A stretch of DNA of 64,000 nt from Isoetes taiwanensis (lineage: Eukaryota > Streptophyta > Lycopodiopsida > Isoetales > Isoetaceae), in the NCBI GenBank assembly GCA_021234155.1, contig JAJEKV010000001.1, positions 24,911,189 through 24,975,188 on the forward strand, written 5' to 3'. Positions 12,509-23,877 of the stretch are shown here, piece after piece (within the stretch, counting starts at the first letter, position 1; the number at the start of each line of letters is the position of its first letter). A program made the position numbers and the translations under genes. Below the pieces are notes generated by a model. The model was not told the origin of the DNA, did not search any database, and saw only the letters and a list, made by a program, of their open reading frames with translations.

Positions 12509-13745
12509 CGACGCTCCCTGAATTTATACGATGCTCCCATCGTACAAATACAGGAAATTCCCCTCCCGTGGCGACTACATCACCATAGAAAGCCCCTCCA
12601 TCTAACTCGGTCCACTTGGGATGGCCAGGTGTCCGAATGAGGAAAACAGAGGTGTAATTCGTCCCATGTCCTCTATGGGAATCATATACAACAGAAGCGT
12701 ACATACATGTTAGCACACAACAATCATGCTCAGAATAATATACCACCGCGGGGTGGTCCATCCATCATCATATAAATAGCAGTACAAATACAAGATACCA
12801 TAAGCAATATACCATAAATAAGGGCTCTACCCCGGGCTCAGACTCCAGGGGGTCGATTGACGGTTAAGGCCTCAAGATAACACCAGACAGAGATATAACA
12901 TGGCATTGGCTGGCATAGAACAATGGCTAGGGTAGTCCACTCCATCCACCTCCCTCCTGCGCACACTTTGCAGATAGGCTGAAACATGCTATGGCATGAT
13001 TGTAGCCTTTGGGAGATGCAATCTCATGGAGTCACCCTATGAGACTACTCCGGGTTACATCTCCCCAGTCTGATGAGGTAGATCAGGGAGGCCTCCCCTC
13101 CCCGGGCATGACGGATCTCTGGGTGTGCTAGAGGACATGTGTCACATCAGCGACCCCCGCATCCATACCCGACTTACCTCCCTAAATTTAAAGGCCGGCT
13201 CACCTGCCCATCTGAGCCCCCAAGACGTTCATATAGGCACTCATCCTGGGACCCAGGGATATTAGACCCATACCCGGCCCTCTTCAGTGACCGACTATAA
13301 ACCTAGCACACTATAGAAGTCCTGTAGCCACGGTAGGCAAGACCCCACCCCGTTTCACCATCATACCCATTATCTGGTGCTGAAACACTTCATAACATCC
13401 ACAACCAGGTGGGCTCTTGTGCACAAACCGCATTTACTGGGTTTTAAGGGTTCTAAATAGGAACATCTCTACTTCTAGATGGCCTTTAGACCTCTACCTC
13501 CCTTTTACCCATACAACACAAGAGGAACAGAAAGAGAGCATTCATATCTGATACATCCATCATAATCTCATCTAGAACATATAATAGAGAGACGAATCAT
13601 TCATCTAACAAACAAGGGTTAGTTCCTAACTAGAATCTCAAGCTAACTAAGCCTACTAACTGGTATCTGAGCTAGATCTCCCATCTCTCAGGTCCTCCAT
13701 GCCCTGCTGGTTGAATAACCTCCTCCTCCTTCTCCAATTGCCCCC
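12509..13745 (-). repeat. Left arm of a large inverted repeat
   Basis: The reverse complement of this arm runs colinearly with 13903-15427. Shared landmarks include TTCAGGGAGCGTC, CATCCCAAGTGG, GATTCCCATAGAGGAC, GGTATATTGCTTATG, CCATGAGATTGC, CAATGCCATGTTATATC and AGAGATGGGAGATCTAGCTC. The arms are diverged but most blocks align well by eye. The spacer is about 157 bp. A minus-strand frame across 12441-12761 is open but has no family resemblance. The two arms are probably a TE segment inserted twice in opposite orientation. Confidence 0.8.
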
Positions 13746-13902
13746 ACAATTTGGGTGATCCAAAATTAGCAGGTCTGCCTTGCCCAATCGATTTGGACGA
13801 GGTGGCAATTTTAGATTGGTTATCATTTACTAATTTAATATTATAGCGTTTTTAATATTAGGTTAAGCCCTAAATTTGATTTCTCCAATTCGATTTGGGG
13901 GC

Positions 13903-15427
13903 AATTGGAGAAGGAGGAGGAGGAGGAGGAGTTTATTCAACTAGCAGGGCATGGAGAACCTGAGAGATGGGAGATCTAGCTCAGATACCGGTTAGTAGGC
14001 TTAGTTAGCTTGAGATTTTAGTTAGGAACTAACCCTTGCTTGTTAGATGTTGGGTACGGATGCGGGGGCTGCTGATGTGGCACGTGTTCTCTAGCACACC
14101 CAGGGATCCGTCATGCCCAGTGAGGGGATGCCTTCCTGACCTGCGTCATCGGCAGGGTTGCCCTTAAGGCCAAATTTGTCTAAGCATAATTTAGAAGGTC
14201 GGGCGAATAATAGAGTTGCAAGATTAGTTATGTTGGCGAATGTTTTCTAGACATGTATGTTTTTTATAGAAATCTAGGCGAATCATGGCCAATATTATTT
14301 TGCCAAGATTTAAGTGTCTTTATTTTCCAAGTGCAGTTTCTGTGGTGAAATTTTGTTCACCGGCATCCATATTTAATCAAGGATACAAACACATTATAAC
14401 TATAGTTGCATGATGCAATACCACAACTTAACCTTTGCAAATGAGAACGTGGCTTATCCTTGTAGAAATAATGCTCTCCAGTGCATCCTTAGAAATATTT
14501 CAAACACAATAGCTACAAAAACAACTCTTAAAATTATCATATGTATCTGGATGGATATGGAGAATAGATTAGGTTATGAAGAAAGCCTAGAATATTAGGC
14601 GATTCCTTAAGAAATCTTCGAGAAGGAGGGTAGAGGATAAGGCGAATCCATAGTTATGACGCTTAGTGGATGTTGCAAATTTTCAAGTGGAGTGAGATTT
14701 GTTTGTAAAAAAGTTGGCTAATTTTATTTTTTTCACCTATAAAATAGGCCCTATTAAACCATAGTGTCAAAATTTCTCGATACCCTTAAAAAATAGCCTT
14801 TTGGCGAACATTCGTCCTTAACCCGGATGTAACCCGGAGTAGTCTCATAGGGTGACTCCATGAGATTGCGTCTCATAGGGTGACTGGGGCGATGTAACCC
14901 GGAGTAGTCTCATAGGGTGACTCCATGAGATTGCGTCTCCGGAAGGCTACAATCATGCCATAACATGTTTTAGCCTATCTGCAAAGTGTGCACAGGAAGG
15001 GCAGATGGAGAAGACTACCCCAGCCATTGTTGTATGGCAGCCAATGCCATGTTATATCTTTGTCTGCTGTTATCTTGAAGCCTTGACTGTCAGTTGACCC
15101 CCTGGAGTATGAGCTCGGGGTGGAGCCCTTATTTGTGGTATATTGCTTATGTTATCTTGTACTTGTACTGCTATTTATTTGATGATGGATAGACCACTCA
15201 TCGTGGTGGTATACTATTCTGTAACATGTATGTATGCTTCCCCTGTATAGGATTCCCATAGAGGACGTGGGAGAAATGACACCTATGTGTTCCTCATTCG
15301 GACACTTGGCCATCCCAAGTGGTCCGAGTTAGATGGAGGGCCTTTGCATGGTGATGTAGTCGCCACGGAAGGGGAGTTCCCCATATTTGTATGATGGAAG
15401 AATTGTATAGATTCAGGGAGCGTCACC
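13903..15427 (+). repeat. Right arm of a large inverted repeat
   Basis: Partner of 12509-13745. It is longer because it carries a ~650 bp insertion flanked by TTAA (14164-14821) and a short tandem duplication of a GATGTAACCCGGAGTAGTCT segment at about 14826 and 14894. If transcribed through, the two arms would form a hairpin RNA of about 1.2 kb. Confidence 0.8.
14164..14821. mobile_element. TTAA-flanked insertion with repeated GGCGAAT motifs
   Basis: This block is absent from the left arm of the inverted repeat, so that arm approximates the empty site. It is bounded by TTAA on both sides. The inner ends are GGCCAAATTTGTC on the left and, as reverse complement, GGACGAATGTTCG on the right, a weak inverted pair. 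Internally GGCGAA or close variants recur near 14202, 14235, 14278, 14598, 14641 and 14803. TTAA target duplications are typical of piggyBac-type and some other cut-and-paste elements. No transposase is encoded, so it would be non-autonomous. Confidence 0.5.
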
Positions 15428-16400
15428 ATTCGACTTTTGCCGAGTATAAATTGCACATCACCCGTCATTTCAAACTTGATCACCTTGAACATGACAACTT
15501 TTGTGTGACTTACAATTTCGTGTTACCTCTTTAAGGTGGGAACACATACTTCCAACATGTCATGTGTTGGCCCAGAGCAAGCATAGTCTTGATGCTGAGG
15601 ACATCATCATTTTTAAGGTGGGGAGAATGTGATGTTCCACATATTTATATGCCTTTTGGGTATAAATACATAACACGTCACTATGAATAATTGATGGTGC
15701 ATTAATTATTCATAAGGGGTGTTTTTTTAATCGAGATGTACAAACACGCGAAATTTCAGCATGTCGTCAGCACCTATATTTCGGTGCTGGTTCGCTTGCT
15801 GGACGGGCCAGTAAGAAGTGTTAAAGTTTTGAAATGTGCCTGGACGGGGCGTATTGAAATTTTGCGACGGCCAGTCTGAAGTGTCATGTATGTCTAGTGC
15901 AGGACTGTAGCAGAGCTTCGATTTTTTGCGCGCGAAATGATCGAACATGCAGATAATGATTTGATTGTGTCGTAAACTTTTAATCCTCTTACATTTTGAA
16001 TTCCAAGCCGCTTGCTTGCTTGCTTGCTCGAAACCGCTTGCTTGTTCGATTGAAGCCGCTTACTTGCTTGCAATAATCTTTAAGCTTGTTCGATGGATTC
16101 GCTGCAGCCTGCAAGATTGGTTTTTTTTTTCTTTCTATTTCGCCTCCCTTTTCTAATTCATGTGATCTTTGTTGCGGGTCTTTGCGAGAACATAATTTAA
16201 ATTCGGAAAATTCCATGGTTTACCCTCTTCTGACAAAAAACCTGAGCAGATCAAGGCAGAAGAAGTCTCTAAATCTGACTTCTTATCCGTATGGAAGGTT
16301 CCCCTTCACAATGAAAAAATCAATTTGAAGGAGATTAAACACAGTTTTAAGCAGGAACTATTAGATCTTATGGCGAAAGTATACCAAAAAAAATTGTAGA
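15428..16400. other. Possible LTR junction and short repeats
   Basis: AAGGTGGGGAGAA (15615-15627) followed by TGTGATGTTCC resembles a polypurine tract next to an LTR start, as in Ty3/gypsy elements. I could not find the matching second LTR. A hairpin with 10 bp arms ATGAATAATT/AATTATTCAT lies at 15682-15712. A CTTGCTTG-type repeat is at about 16006-16075. Confidence 0.35.
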
Positions 16401-16409
16401 ATAATGAGG

Positions 16410-17449
16410 TCAGGACTCAATTTGCTCCGGCATTTGCTTGGCAGCATACAACCCCTGCATTGGCTCGAAAGAAGGAGTTTAGAGTCAATTGGCCTTCCTT
16501 GCTGCCGATGCCTATCAGGACTCCTTGAAGAAGAAGGCAAAAAGAACACCTTTGAATACTTTCGACATGAACATTCAGAGAGTTCTTGCACATATTAAGA
16601 AATTGGAGGAAAGGAAGTTTGAAGCAGAGGGGGAGCTATGCAATCTAGAAAATGATGCTCTTAGGTTAGAGGGCAACATGGCTACAGACGAGGCATCTTG
16701 CAACAGTTTAGCTGATGCAATAGAAGAAAAAAGGAAGACTAGAATCGACTTGTCACTAACATTTGATGAAGATCCAGAAATGCAAAAGCAAGCAGCAATA
16801 ATGAAGTGTGAGGAAGATGTGCTAGTAGGCGTACTGGACAAGACACTCGCTTCTATGGGAAAGGACGGATTTAAAAACATAAAAAAAAACAGATCAAGAG
16901 CACAAAAAATGATATGAAACCGTATGAAAAAGCATGGAAGTGTGGCATGCAAGAGCAGCCCAGATTTCTTCACTGCAGAACAATAAGGTAAACCCTATTA
17001 ACATCACAATAGATATTTACAATTTTTCTTTTAGCTCGGCTACCACTTGTGAGATATGTGGTTTTTCTTTTAGTGACGAATATGCTATGTATATTGAGCT
17101 GAAGTGCACCCATAAATTTCATGTGTTTTGTTTTTCTGCTATACTTGAGTCCATGCATTCCATTGTTTCTGGTTGTGGTAAATTTGTGCCACATTCACTT
17201 TTGGTCGAGCTCGACCGTGTCAGTGAACAGAAGAAAGATATTGTTGATGTTGACGAAGAGGTTGTTGAAGAACATACTGAAGAATCTATTGAAGAAGAGC
17301 CTGCTGAAGAATCTAAGGAATTTAACATTATGAAAAGGAAGAAAAATCTGGAACATTCTTCTGAAGAATCTGAATCTGAAGCACAAGTACCTACAAGGAA
17401 AATGAGGAAGAGGATGACACGGAGTGTTGTGAAGAAGGCTAAATATTGA
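16410..17449 (+). CDS. Unrecognised coiled-coil plus zinc-finger protein, frameshifted
   Basis: Two adjacent plus-strand frames look like one gene. The first (about 16489-16917) is charged and helical, with a Leu/Glu/Lys-rich stretch KKLEERKFEAEGELCNLEND typical of a coiled coil. The second (to the stop at 17449) has CEICGFSF, then CTHKFHVFC, a half RING/PHD-like zinc site whose last Cys pair I cannot place. After it comes an acidic tail rich in EEE and a basic end, KMRKRMTRSVVKKAKY, that could be a nuclear signal. An upstream frame reads RTQFAPAFAWQHTTPALARK, so the N-terminus is probably frameshifted. I know no family with this order. It may be a lineage-specific gene or a transposon ORF. 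Confidence 0.4.
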
Positions 17450-20100
17450 TTGTAAGTGCTTTGAGAGTGCTTTTTGCTTTTTCTGTGTATTTTTTGTTTT
17501 GTTTATGAGGTATCTAATGTTGTGAATTGCAGATTCTGAAACTTACAAGCTGTCCAAAAGTCCTAACATTGCAAAATTGCCCAAGTTTAGCACAGCTCAG
17601 GAGAATAGGAGAATGTAAAGTTCTTACGTGATGAACTCCTAGGCTTGAATACTGAAGGCATGTCATGAAATTAGTTTGATAAATTATGTTTCTTAAAGTC
17701 TTCCACATTTGCTAATATTTATTTTTTATGGCAGAAGATTATGGCAGTCCATTGCATAACACTTCAAAGGGTAAGGGTGCCTTATTAGATTTATGGTATT
17801 TGCATATTGAATTTTTCTTATGGTGAATTTTTTTTTGGCAGGTGCCATCTCCCCTTCCCCTCTCCCCCCCCTTCCAGGAAAAAAGTTGATTTCAATCTGC
17901 AAGATAAATCTACAGCATATTCTAGAAAGGGAAGGCTCATGCAAAGGGGCAAGGTTATGGCCCCATCATCGATTCCACAAACCCTAACCGTGCCCTAATT
18001 CTGGCTGTCTCGAATTTCATGAGAAAAGGGCTTTCATTATAAGCCCTTGGATCTTTTTGGATTAAAAGAGGGCTTTCTTTGTAAGCCTTCTGATCTTAAC
18101 CATTGAGGAGCATGAAACAAAAATTGCACAAATTGCATGCAAAAACTTGGTGCACGCTAAATATATTGATTAGTATGCCTCGTGCAATATGCCCATGAAA
18201 TCATATGAAAACCATGCCAAAAAGCATATAAAATCACAAAAAACCCTTGTTATAATGCTAGATATTAAGTTTTGCAATTTTAATTAAGCAAATTCAGTGC
18301 AATTGTACTAAAGACTGGCCTTAATTTTAGTGTTGCAGGAAGCACTGGACAATGTTCAATTGCCTAAGAATACAGTTGTGCTTGCAGTCCAGCTAGTGCT
18401 GTTAAGGTTCAAGCTACTGAGGTGTCCACTGAATCAGATGACATAAGTGAAGAAGAGGAAGGAAATGCAGTGGAGAAGATTTGGCCAAGAGAGTGCAGAA
18501 AGAAAAACAAGGTGCTGCGCACGGAGGGTTGCCCTCCGTGTCTCGAGGGTGAGGTGGCTTAAATCATACTTCAAAGTCATGTTTTCACAATCAATCAGAA
18601 TTGCTACTTTAAACAATACAATACTTGATACCTTGACTTTATGAACAACCCAAAAATCCCCATCTCCATGACTAAATCAAGATCCCTCCTTCTGCCTCTC
18701 CCTCCCTCCCTCTCTCACCACTCTCCCTTAATACACACTGCATAGTGCATATCTTCTCCCCTAATACACAATGTGTATGTGCATATTAGGTGTGTGTTGC
18801 ATACGTGCAATGGTGTGGTATAAACATGTGTATATACCACACCATGTATGAACATATATACGGTCTACTATACCACCCCAACACACACCATACTAGAAGA
18901 ATCCTTGCCATTATCATCCGCTCCATCATCCGCTGTCATATGGTGATTTTGGATGGATTATTTTTTATTTGCTACTATGTCAGTCTCTGCATGAAAATGA
19001 TCATATTATTGCACATGGTACTGCTATTGGAGAAAAATAGCCATAGCGAGAAAACCAAGATCTACCAGATCAAAACAAGGATTTTAACAAGAATTTCACC
19101 CTTGATCCCTAAAATCATTATTCTAGTTTTGGAAAGGCCAGAGTTCTATTGTTATTCCATACATCAACATTGGAGCACATACAATATCTTATGCAACTCA
19201 ATGTCTCAATCTCAACCATTTAAGGTGATTACAAGAGAAAAGACAAACAAAGCTTTTTTACTTAACACTTGTCAGTAGAGGATGCTAGTTGAGTATTGAA
19301 ATTAGCAAGAACATAATTTTGAAAGGTAAAAAGCGAGAAGGCAATGGTTGTTGAGGTGCACGATATTTTTTTAGGTGACTATCTTTGTCATCAGCATTTC
19401 CATTTATTTATTGATTATTAGATGCCTAGTTTCATGTCTTAATTTTAGAATGCAGCAATTAAAAGTAGACAACAAAACTCCGTTCAATATAAATAGTCAA
19501 GGTCCTCGATATGTTCAAGATATCAGGCTAAAGTATAAGAAGTCAAGGTACATTTATAGTACAAAGTACCGAGTGGTAGTTATTGAAGTCAACCTATCTA
19601 AAGTACTCAAGCTGATACTGCAAAAATTGGGTCAGAAGGAATATATGTCAAGAAAGAAAAAATGTTCAATAAATTCGGGAGTGAAGTAATAGCATGAGTC
19701 CAATCCCAAGTTCAAGAGCTAAGCTATTTATTTGCATTGCATATTGCCATTAAATGTTATCGAGTACTGTATATGTCTGCTATACCTCTGTGATAATAGT
19801 AGGATTTCTTATAAAATAAGAACTGTTCTTCTGCCATCTTCATGTTATTAATCTCCATGAACTAGAATAATGTAACCATCCTACAAGTTGCTCTGCAGAA
19901 TCTTATTGCCTAAGCAATTTCATTCTGTGGCAATTCATGCAATTTTTCAAGGTGTTTACCTCTGGCTTTTCTAGTTCAATAACTGTCATCATCTTGTACA
20001 TTATCAATGATATTCACATTCTTGCACAACGACTCGCATGAAACCAACAAAGCGCCCTTGATTTTTTAGTTATGGGGAGATTCGTCCATTATTTTGCCAT
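17450..20100. other. Gene-poor stretch with a possible 3' exon
   Basis: Mostly non-coding. A frame at about 18388-18560 follows a plausible acceptor (TTGTGCTTGCAG) and reads SPASAVKVQATEVSTESDD, then ISEEEEGNAVEKIWPREC. The acidic style resembles the tail of the gene ending at 17449, so it might be a further exon of that gene; this is a guess. 18700-18880 is rich in CA/TG and CCCT low-complexity sequence. Confidence 0.3.
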
Positions 20101-20437
20101 GCTCACTCGATCATTTTTCGTATCCTGCTTTCTGTCGGTATGTAATCTGATGTGGTTTTGGGGATTATAGCATTGTTCATGTTGTTATTAAGGCGATCGT
20201 GTTTTACACTTTTTCTCGCCGTTGGGCTCTTGTCTGTGGTTATTTTCTTGTTGATTTGTTCATTGGCTTGCATTCCTCTTTTCTCGTATTTATTCTTGGG
20301 CTTAAACCATAACTTTATTGTCTTTTTTGGGGACTTCATTTGTAGCTCGCTATCATTATGCATTGTGCTACCCTTATACATCATATTTGCTATTTAGCTA
20401 TATTTGGACACAAATTTCTATTTATCATGTGTTTTCT

Positions 20438-22287
20438 TCCACCCGCTGGGTGATGCTTTTCTCCACCCCCCGGGTGATGCTATCCCCTCTTTTTTCATGA
20501 ATTGTTGATTTTTTCTCATTTCTAATCGCTCACATCAATTTGGGTGCTTGTAGTTTTGCAGTTTGCCGCTTCACCATTATGCACATTCTTGTTCTCCTTA
20601 ATCGTTAATGGGTGCCTTCTACATGTTCCCATTCTTCTCAAGGCCTCTCGGTTAGTTGGCACTCCTCTTTGTCTCACCCTCGCTACGTGCTTCGTCACCT
20701 GACTCGACACCTGGCGGTTTCGCGGTGGCTGGGCTTATAGTTTATGAAGTTACGCCTCATTTTTTCTTTTACGTTGTGCTCCGAATTACCTTTAGTTTCC
20801 TTCTTGACCTTCTTTTTGCTCGGTGCTAGTATGTCTACATTCTCTTCTTCGCTCTCATCCCTCGTTTGCCAAAGTTTGTTTTCCTATTGGGGCCTTTATT
20901 CATGGCTTTTTGCATATGGTATTTGTCTTCTGACATCACTCCACATTTCTCCTATGCTACCCTGAACCGGACCTTGGCATTTTCACTCTCCTCATTATGA
21001 ACTTCTTTGCTTTAGACTTCTTGTTGTCAACCTCTTTTTTCTTATTGACATTCCTCTGAGCTGGCTCATTCTGTTGGTGTTGGTCTGGTATTGGTAAGCT
21101 TTGAGACGTTGCTTTTTAGGTTCACCTTACCACTCTTGATATTCATCTTCCTTTATCTGGTTTATGGTTTGACCTCTTTTCCCGAATATTGACAGTCCGT
21201 GATCTGCATTCATATCATATGTGCATTGTACGCGTTAACGTGGTTTGTTTTTTCATCGCCTTGTTGCCAGGGCGCTTCGTCATCATGGCGGCGTGCTTTT
21301 CTTTTCATTGTTTTTTCTCTAATGTCCTTTCCTTTTTCAGGTCATTGGGCTGATACCGTCCATAGCAGGCGCTTCCGGCTCTTCTTCTTCAGCTTCGTTT
21401 TCTCCCCCACGGCTCGCTCGCGCTGCTGGTTCTCGTCAACGTGTAGCTTCCAGACTTTTCGGACCCTGGTTTCCTTTCTCCTCCTGCCACTCCAAATGAG
21501 ACCAATTTGCCCGTGGTCATACGATTTCTTTAGCTCGCTTGCCTTCATTCGCATGCCCCATCACTATCCTTCAGCGCCTAATTTCCACCGGTTCCTATCA
21601 TCTATTCGATCCTCCGTCCGGCAGCCCTCTTTTTCGCTCCTATCCTTTCTCTCTGCGTCCTTTATCCTATCCGACTGCTCGAGGGTGGTGGCAGGAGTAT
21701 CTTCTTGCTATCAGCTTCACCTGGAGGTTTCGCAACGACTAGATTTATAGTTGAGGAAGTCCTTTGCTAGTCGACCGGTTTTGTGTCTCTCGCGAGTCCC
21801 TTCCCAGAATCCCATCGATCCGAGCCATCGGATCGCCATTCTGGGAAGGGACAAGCGCCTATATTAGGCCATTTTCATTTTGGCTCGGTTATCGGCGTCT
21901 TCTCACAGCAGCTCTTCTTCTCCTCTCGTGGCTTCCCTCCCTTCCCGCCCTGCTGTCAGTGGCGCATGAGTCTTTTTCATTTGTATTTTTTGTTGTTCAT
22001 GCCTCTTTGTTGTTCTCCACCTGTGAGTGTGGCTATTCTTATGTTTCTGTTCCATCGCCCTGCTATTCTTATGTTTCTGTTCCATTGCTCTCTTGTTGTG
22101 TTGTTCTCCACCTGCAGGTGATGCTATTTATTTCCACCTCGAGGGTGATGCATATTTTTACATAATGGTTCTCCACCCGCTGGGTGATGCTTTATGCTGT
22201 TTATTTCCACCTCGGGGGTGATGCATGTTTTTACATAATGGTTCTCTACCTGCTGAGTGATGCTTTTTCCACCCTACGGGTGATGCT
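20438..22287 (+). repeat. Cluster of small CCACC..GGTGATGC palindromic motifs
   Basis: Eight motifs of the form CCACC-N-GGTGATGC in this orientation, starting near 20438, 20462, 22107, 22133, 22171, 22206, 22244 and 22268. Two more occur inverted at 23133 and 23159. The CACC/GGTG arms are kept while the middle changes (CGCT, CCCC, TGCA, TCGA, TCGG, CTAC). The surrounding 20.1-22.6 kb is T-rich and its plus-strand frames look non-coding. Confidence 0.65.
21716..21856 (-). repeat. Hairpin-bearing repeat, copy 1 (inverted)
   Basis: Contains a two-level hairpin at 21796-21852: outer arms GTCCCTTCCCAGAAT / ATTCTGGGAAGGGAC and inner arms CGATCCGA / TCGGATCG. Its reverse complement, including flanking GGACTCGCGAG and CGACTAGCA..GACTTCCT, matches 23367-23470. 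A shorter relative without the hairpin is at about 20709-20755 (CACCTGGCGGTTTCGC). Confidence 0.7.
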
Positions 22288-22609
22288 ATCTTTTTCTGTT
22301 ATGTTCTTTTTTTTCTCTGTTTTCATTTTCGGACCTTCTTGGTGTAGCTTGTGCTGTTTGTTTTCTCTGACCATTTACGGGTGTTCTTTTTGGAAGTTTT
22401 TTGGTATTGCTTGCAGGATTACGCTGTTTTCCGCCCGTCTGGGTCCTCTGCTCTATTTCTGTTCGCCATCACCCCTCTCCTTCGGTTCTCCATGGACACA
22501 TTCGGGGGAGGCTTTCGCCGTATGCTGGGGTCGTGCTCTATTTTGCATTCGCCATCAACTCGTTTCTCTCCGTTCTCCAGGCAACACATTCAAGGTTGTT
22601 GGCGACCAT

Positions 22610-22986
22610 TTCTCATTAGGGTTTTCCTCGAAAACTCGAAAGGGCGGGGTTTTTTATCCCGATGAGAAGTTGTCGCCATTACCCTTTTATTTTGCCTTGG
22701 CAAATTTCTTTTTAGGGGGTAGTCCGATATTGTTCCTATGGTCGGCTATCCCCTCTCTCTCCCTAGTTTTCCACACATTGTATACTGTTGCTGTGATGAA
22801 TGACAAGCCTATCTATCAATGCGAACTACCCACGAAAAATAAAGGGAAAATCCAATTATATCATTTGGACCCCAAAAGAAATACAATGCTAATAGATGAG
22901 TGGCTGATGTACCTACCGAACGCTTATCACCGGGATTAAAAAACCCCGCCCTTTCGGGTTTTCGAGGAAAAACCCTAGTGATAAGC
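22610..22986. mobile_element. ~375 bp segment bounded by a ~58 bp inverted repeat
   Basis: 22610-22667 and the reverse complement of 22923-22986 match almost throughout: CTCATTAGGGTTTTCCTCG, AAAACTCGAAAGGGCGGGG and TTTTTTATCCCG against the same blocks with small changes. The two therefore face each other around a ~255 bp centre. That centre contains a short frame starting MNDKPIYQCELPTKNKGK that I do not recognise. A third single copy is at 25394-25448, just after the LINE ORF. This may be a foldback element, or simply two inverted copies of one repeat. Confidence 0.5.
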
Positions 22987-23229
22987 CTTCGGCAAGGGGC
23001 TTAGACAAACGTAAGGCATAGAATCGCTCCCAAAAACCCCCGCATGGAGAAGTCGACACAGATGCCGCTCGCCAACCTATACCTGCACAGCACCAACACA
23101 ACAAACGAGACAACACAAACATACCAGAGAATAGCATCACCCAGGGGGTGGAAAAAAAGCATCACCCAAATGGGTGGAAAACATGATAAAAGTAAACTTG
23201 TACAAAATACAATAAACAAAGAAGGGGGG

Positions 23230-23470
23230 GGTGGGTTCAAAGAGAATAAGGTACATCCGAGAAGAGGAAGCGCCATGAGACGGGATGCGAAACGCTACGC
23301 TGAAATAGCGAACTCCCAACCAAAACGGGCATGCGCCGCCCTCATGCATGCACGACATGCATGCTCGTCCCATTCTAGAATGGCGATCCGATGTCTCGGA
23401 TCGATGCGATTCTAGAATGGGACTCGCAAGAAACCAACAAACCGCCCGACTACCAGAGAACTTCCTTACA
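23230..23470 (+). repeat. Hairpin-bearing repeat, copy 2
   Basis: Starts with TTCAAAGAGAATAAGGTAC and GAGGAAGCGCC, passes through ATGCATGC-rich sequence and ends in the hairpin 23367-23423: outer arms GTCCCATTCTAGAAT / ATTCTAGAATGGGAC, inner arms GATCCGA / TCGGATC. The outer stem differs from copy 1 at several positions on both sides, yet pairing is complete in each. Confidence 0.7.
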
Positions 23471-23576
23471 AACTAGGATCGAGGACGAAGGTCACAGGAC
23501 GAGGCCAAAGGCCAGAAAAGGATAGCATGAAAGAAACGCCAAATTGGCTAAACCAGGCAGGAAGAAGCCCCTCCCC

Positions 23577-23785
23577 TGTCTGGAAACAATTCAAAGAGAA
23601 TAAGGTACTGCTGAGAGAAGAGGAAGCGCCGATGAAACGTCGATGAAGAACTCTGCAATAAGTAGCAAACGCCCAACCTGACGAACGGCCCAAAACGCAT
23701 GCGATGCATGCATGCGACGCATGCAATGCATGCATGCTCGTCTTGAGCAAGAATGCCGATTCGCTACGCGAATCGACGACATTAT
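23577..23785 (+). repeat. Hairpin-bearing repeat, copy 3
   Basis: Same order as 23230-23430: TTCAAAGAGAATAAGGTAC, GAGGAAGCGCC, ATGCATGC runs, then a hairpin. Here only the inner stem is kept, with a different sequence (CGATTCGC / GCGAATCG, 23757-23775). The outer stem is lost. Confidence 0.65.
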
Positions 23786-23877
23786 CTACCATGATTTTAC
23801 CTTGATAGCTCTAATGTGATGAGATGTGAATCCCCTATAGGTGCAGTACTTCCTTCCACAACCATGTCATTCAAATG

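Noticed and set aside
15628-15720. A full LTR starting at the TGTGATG after a purine tract
   Set aside because: No matching second LTR, end or primer site could be found, so it is kept only as a possible junction.
22184-22939. A 251-residue plus-strand open frame
   Set aside because: It crosses several repeat motifs and an inverted repeat, is very rich in Phe/Ser/Cys, and shows no family motif apart from an unrecognised last 45 residues.
23270-23660. Possible hammerhead ribozyme, suggested by GATGA and GAAAC words near the hairpin repeats
   Set aside because: The conserved CTGATGA core and the required three-stem order are not present in any copy.
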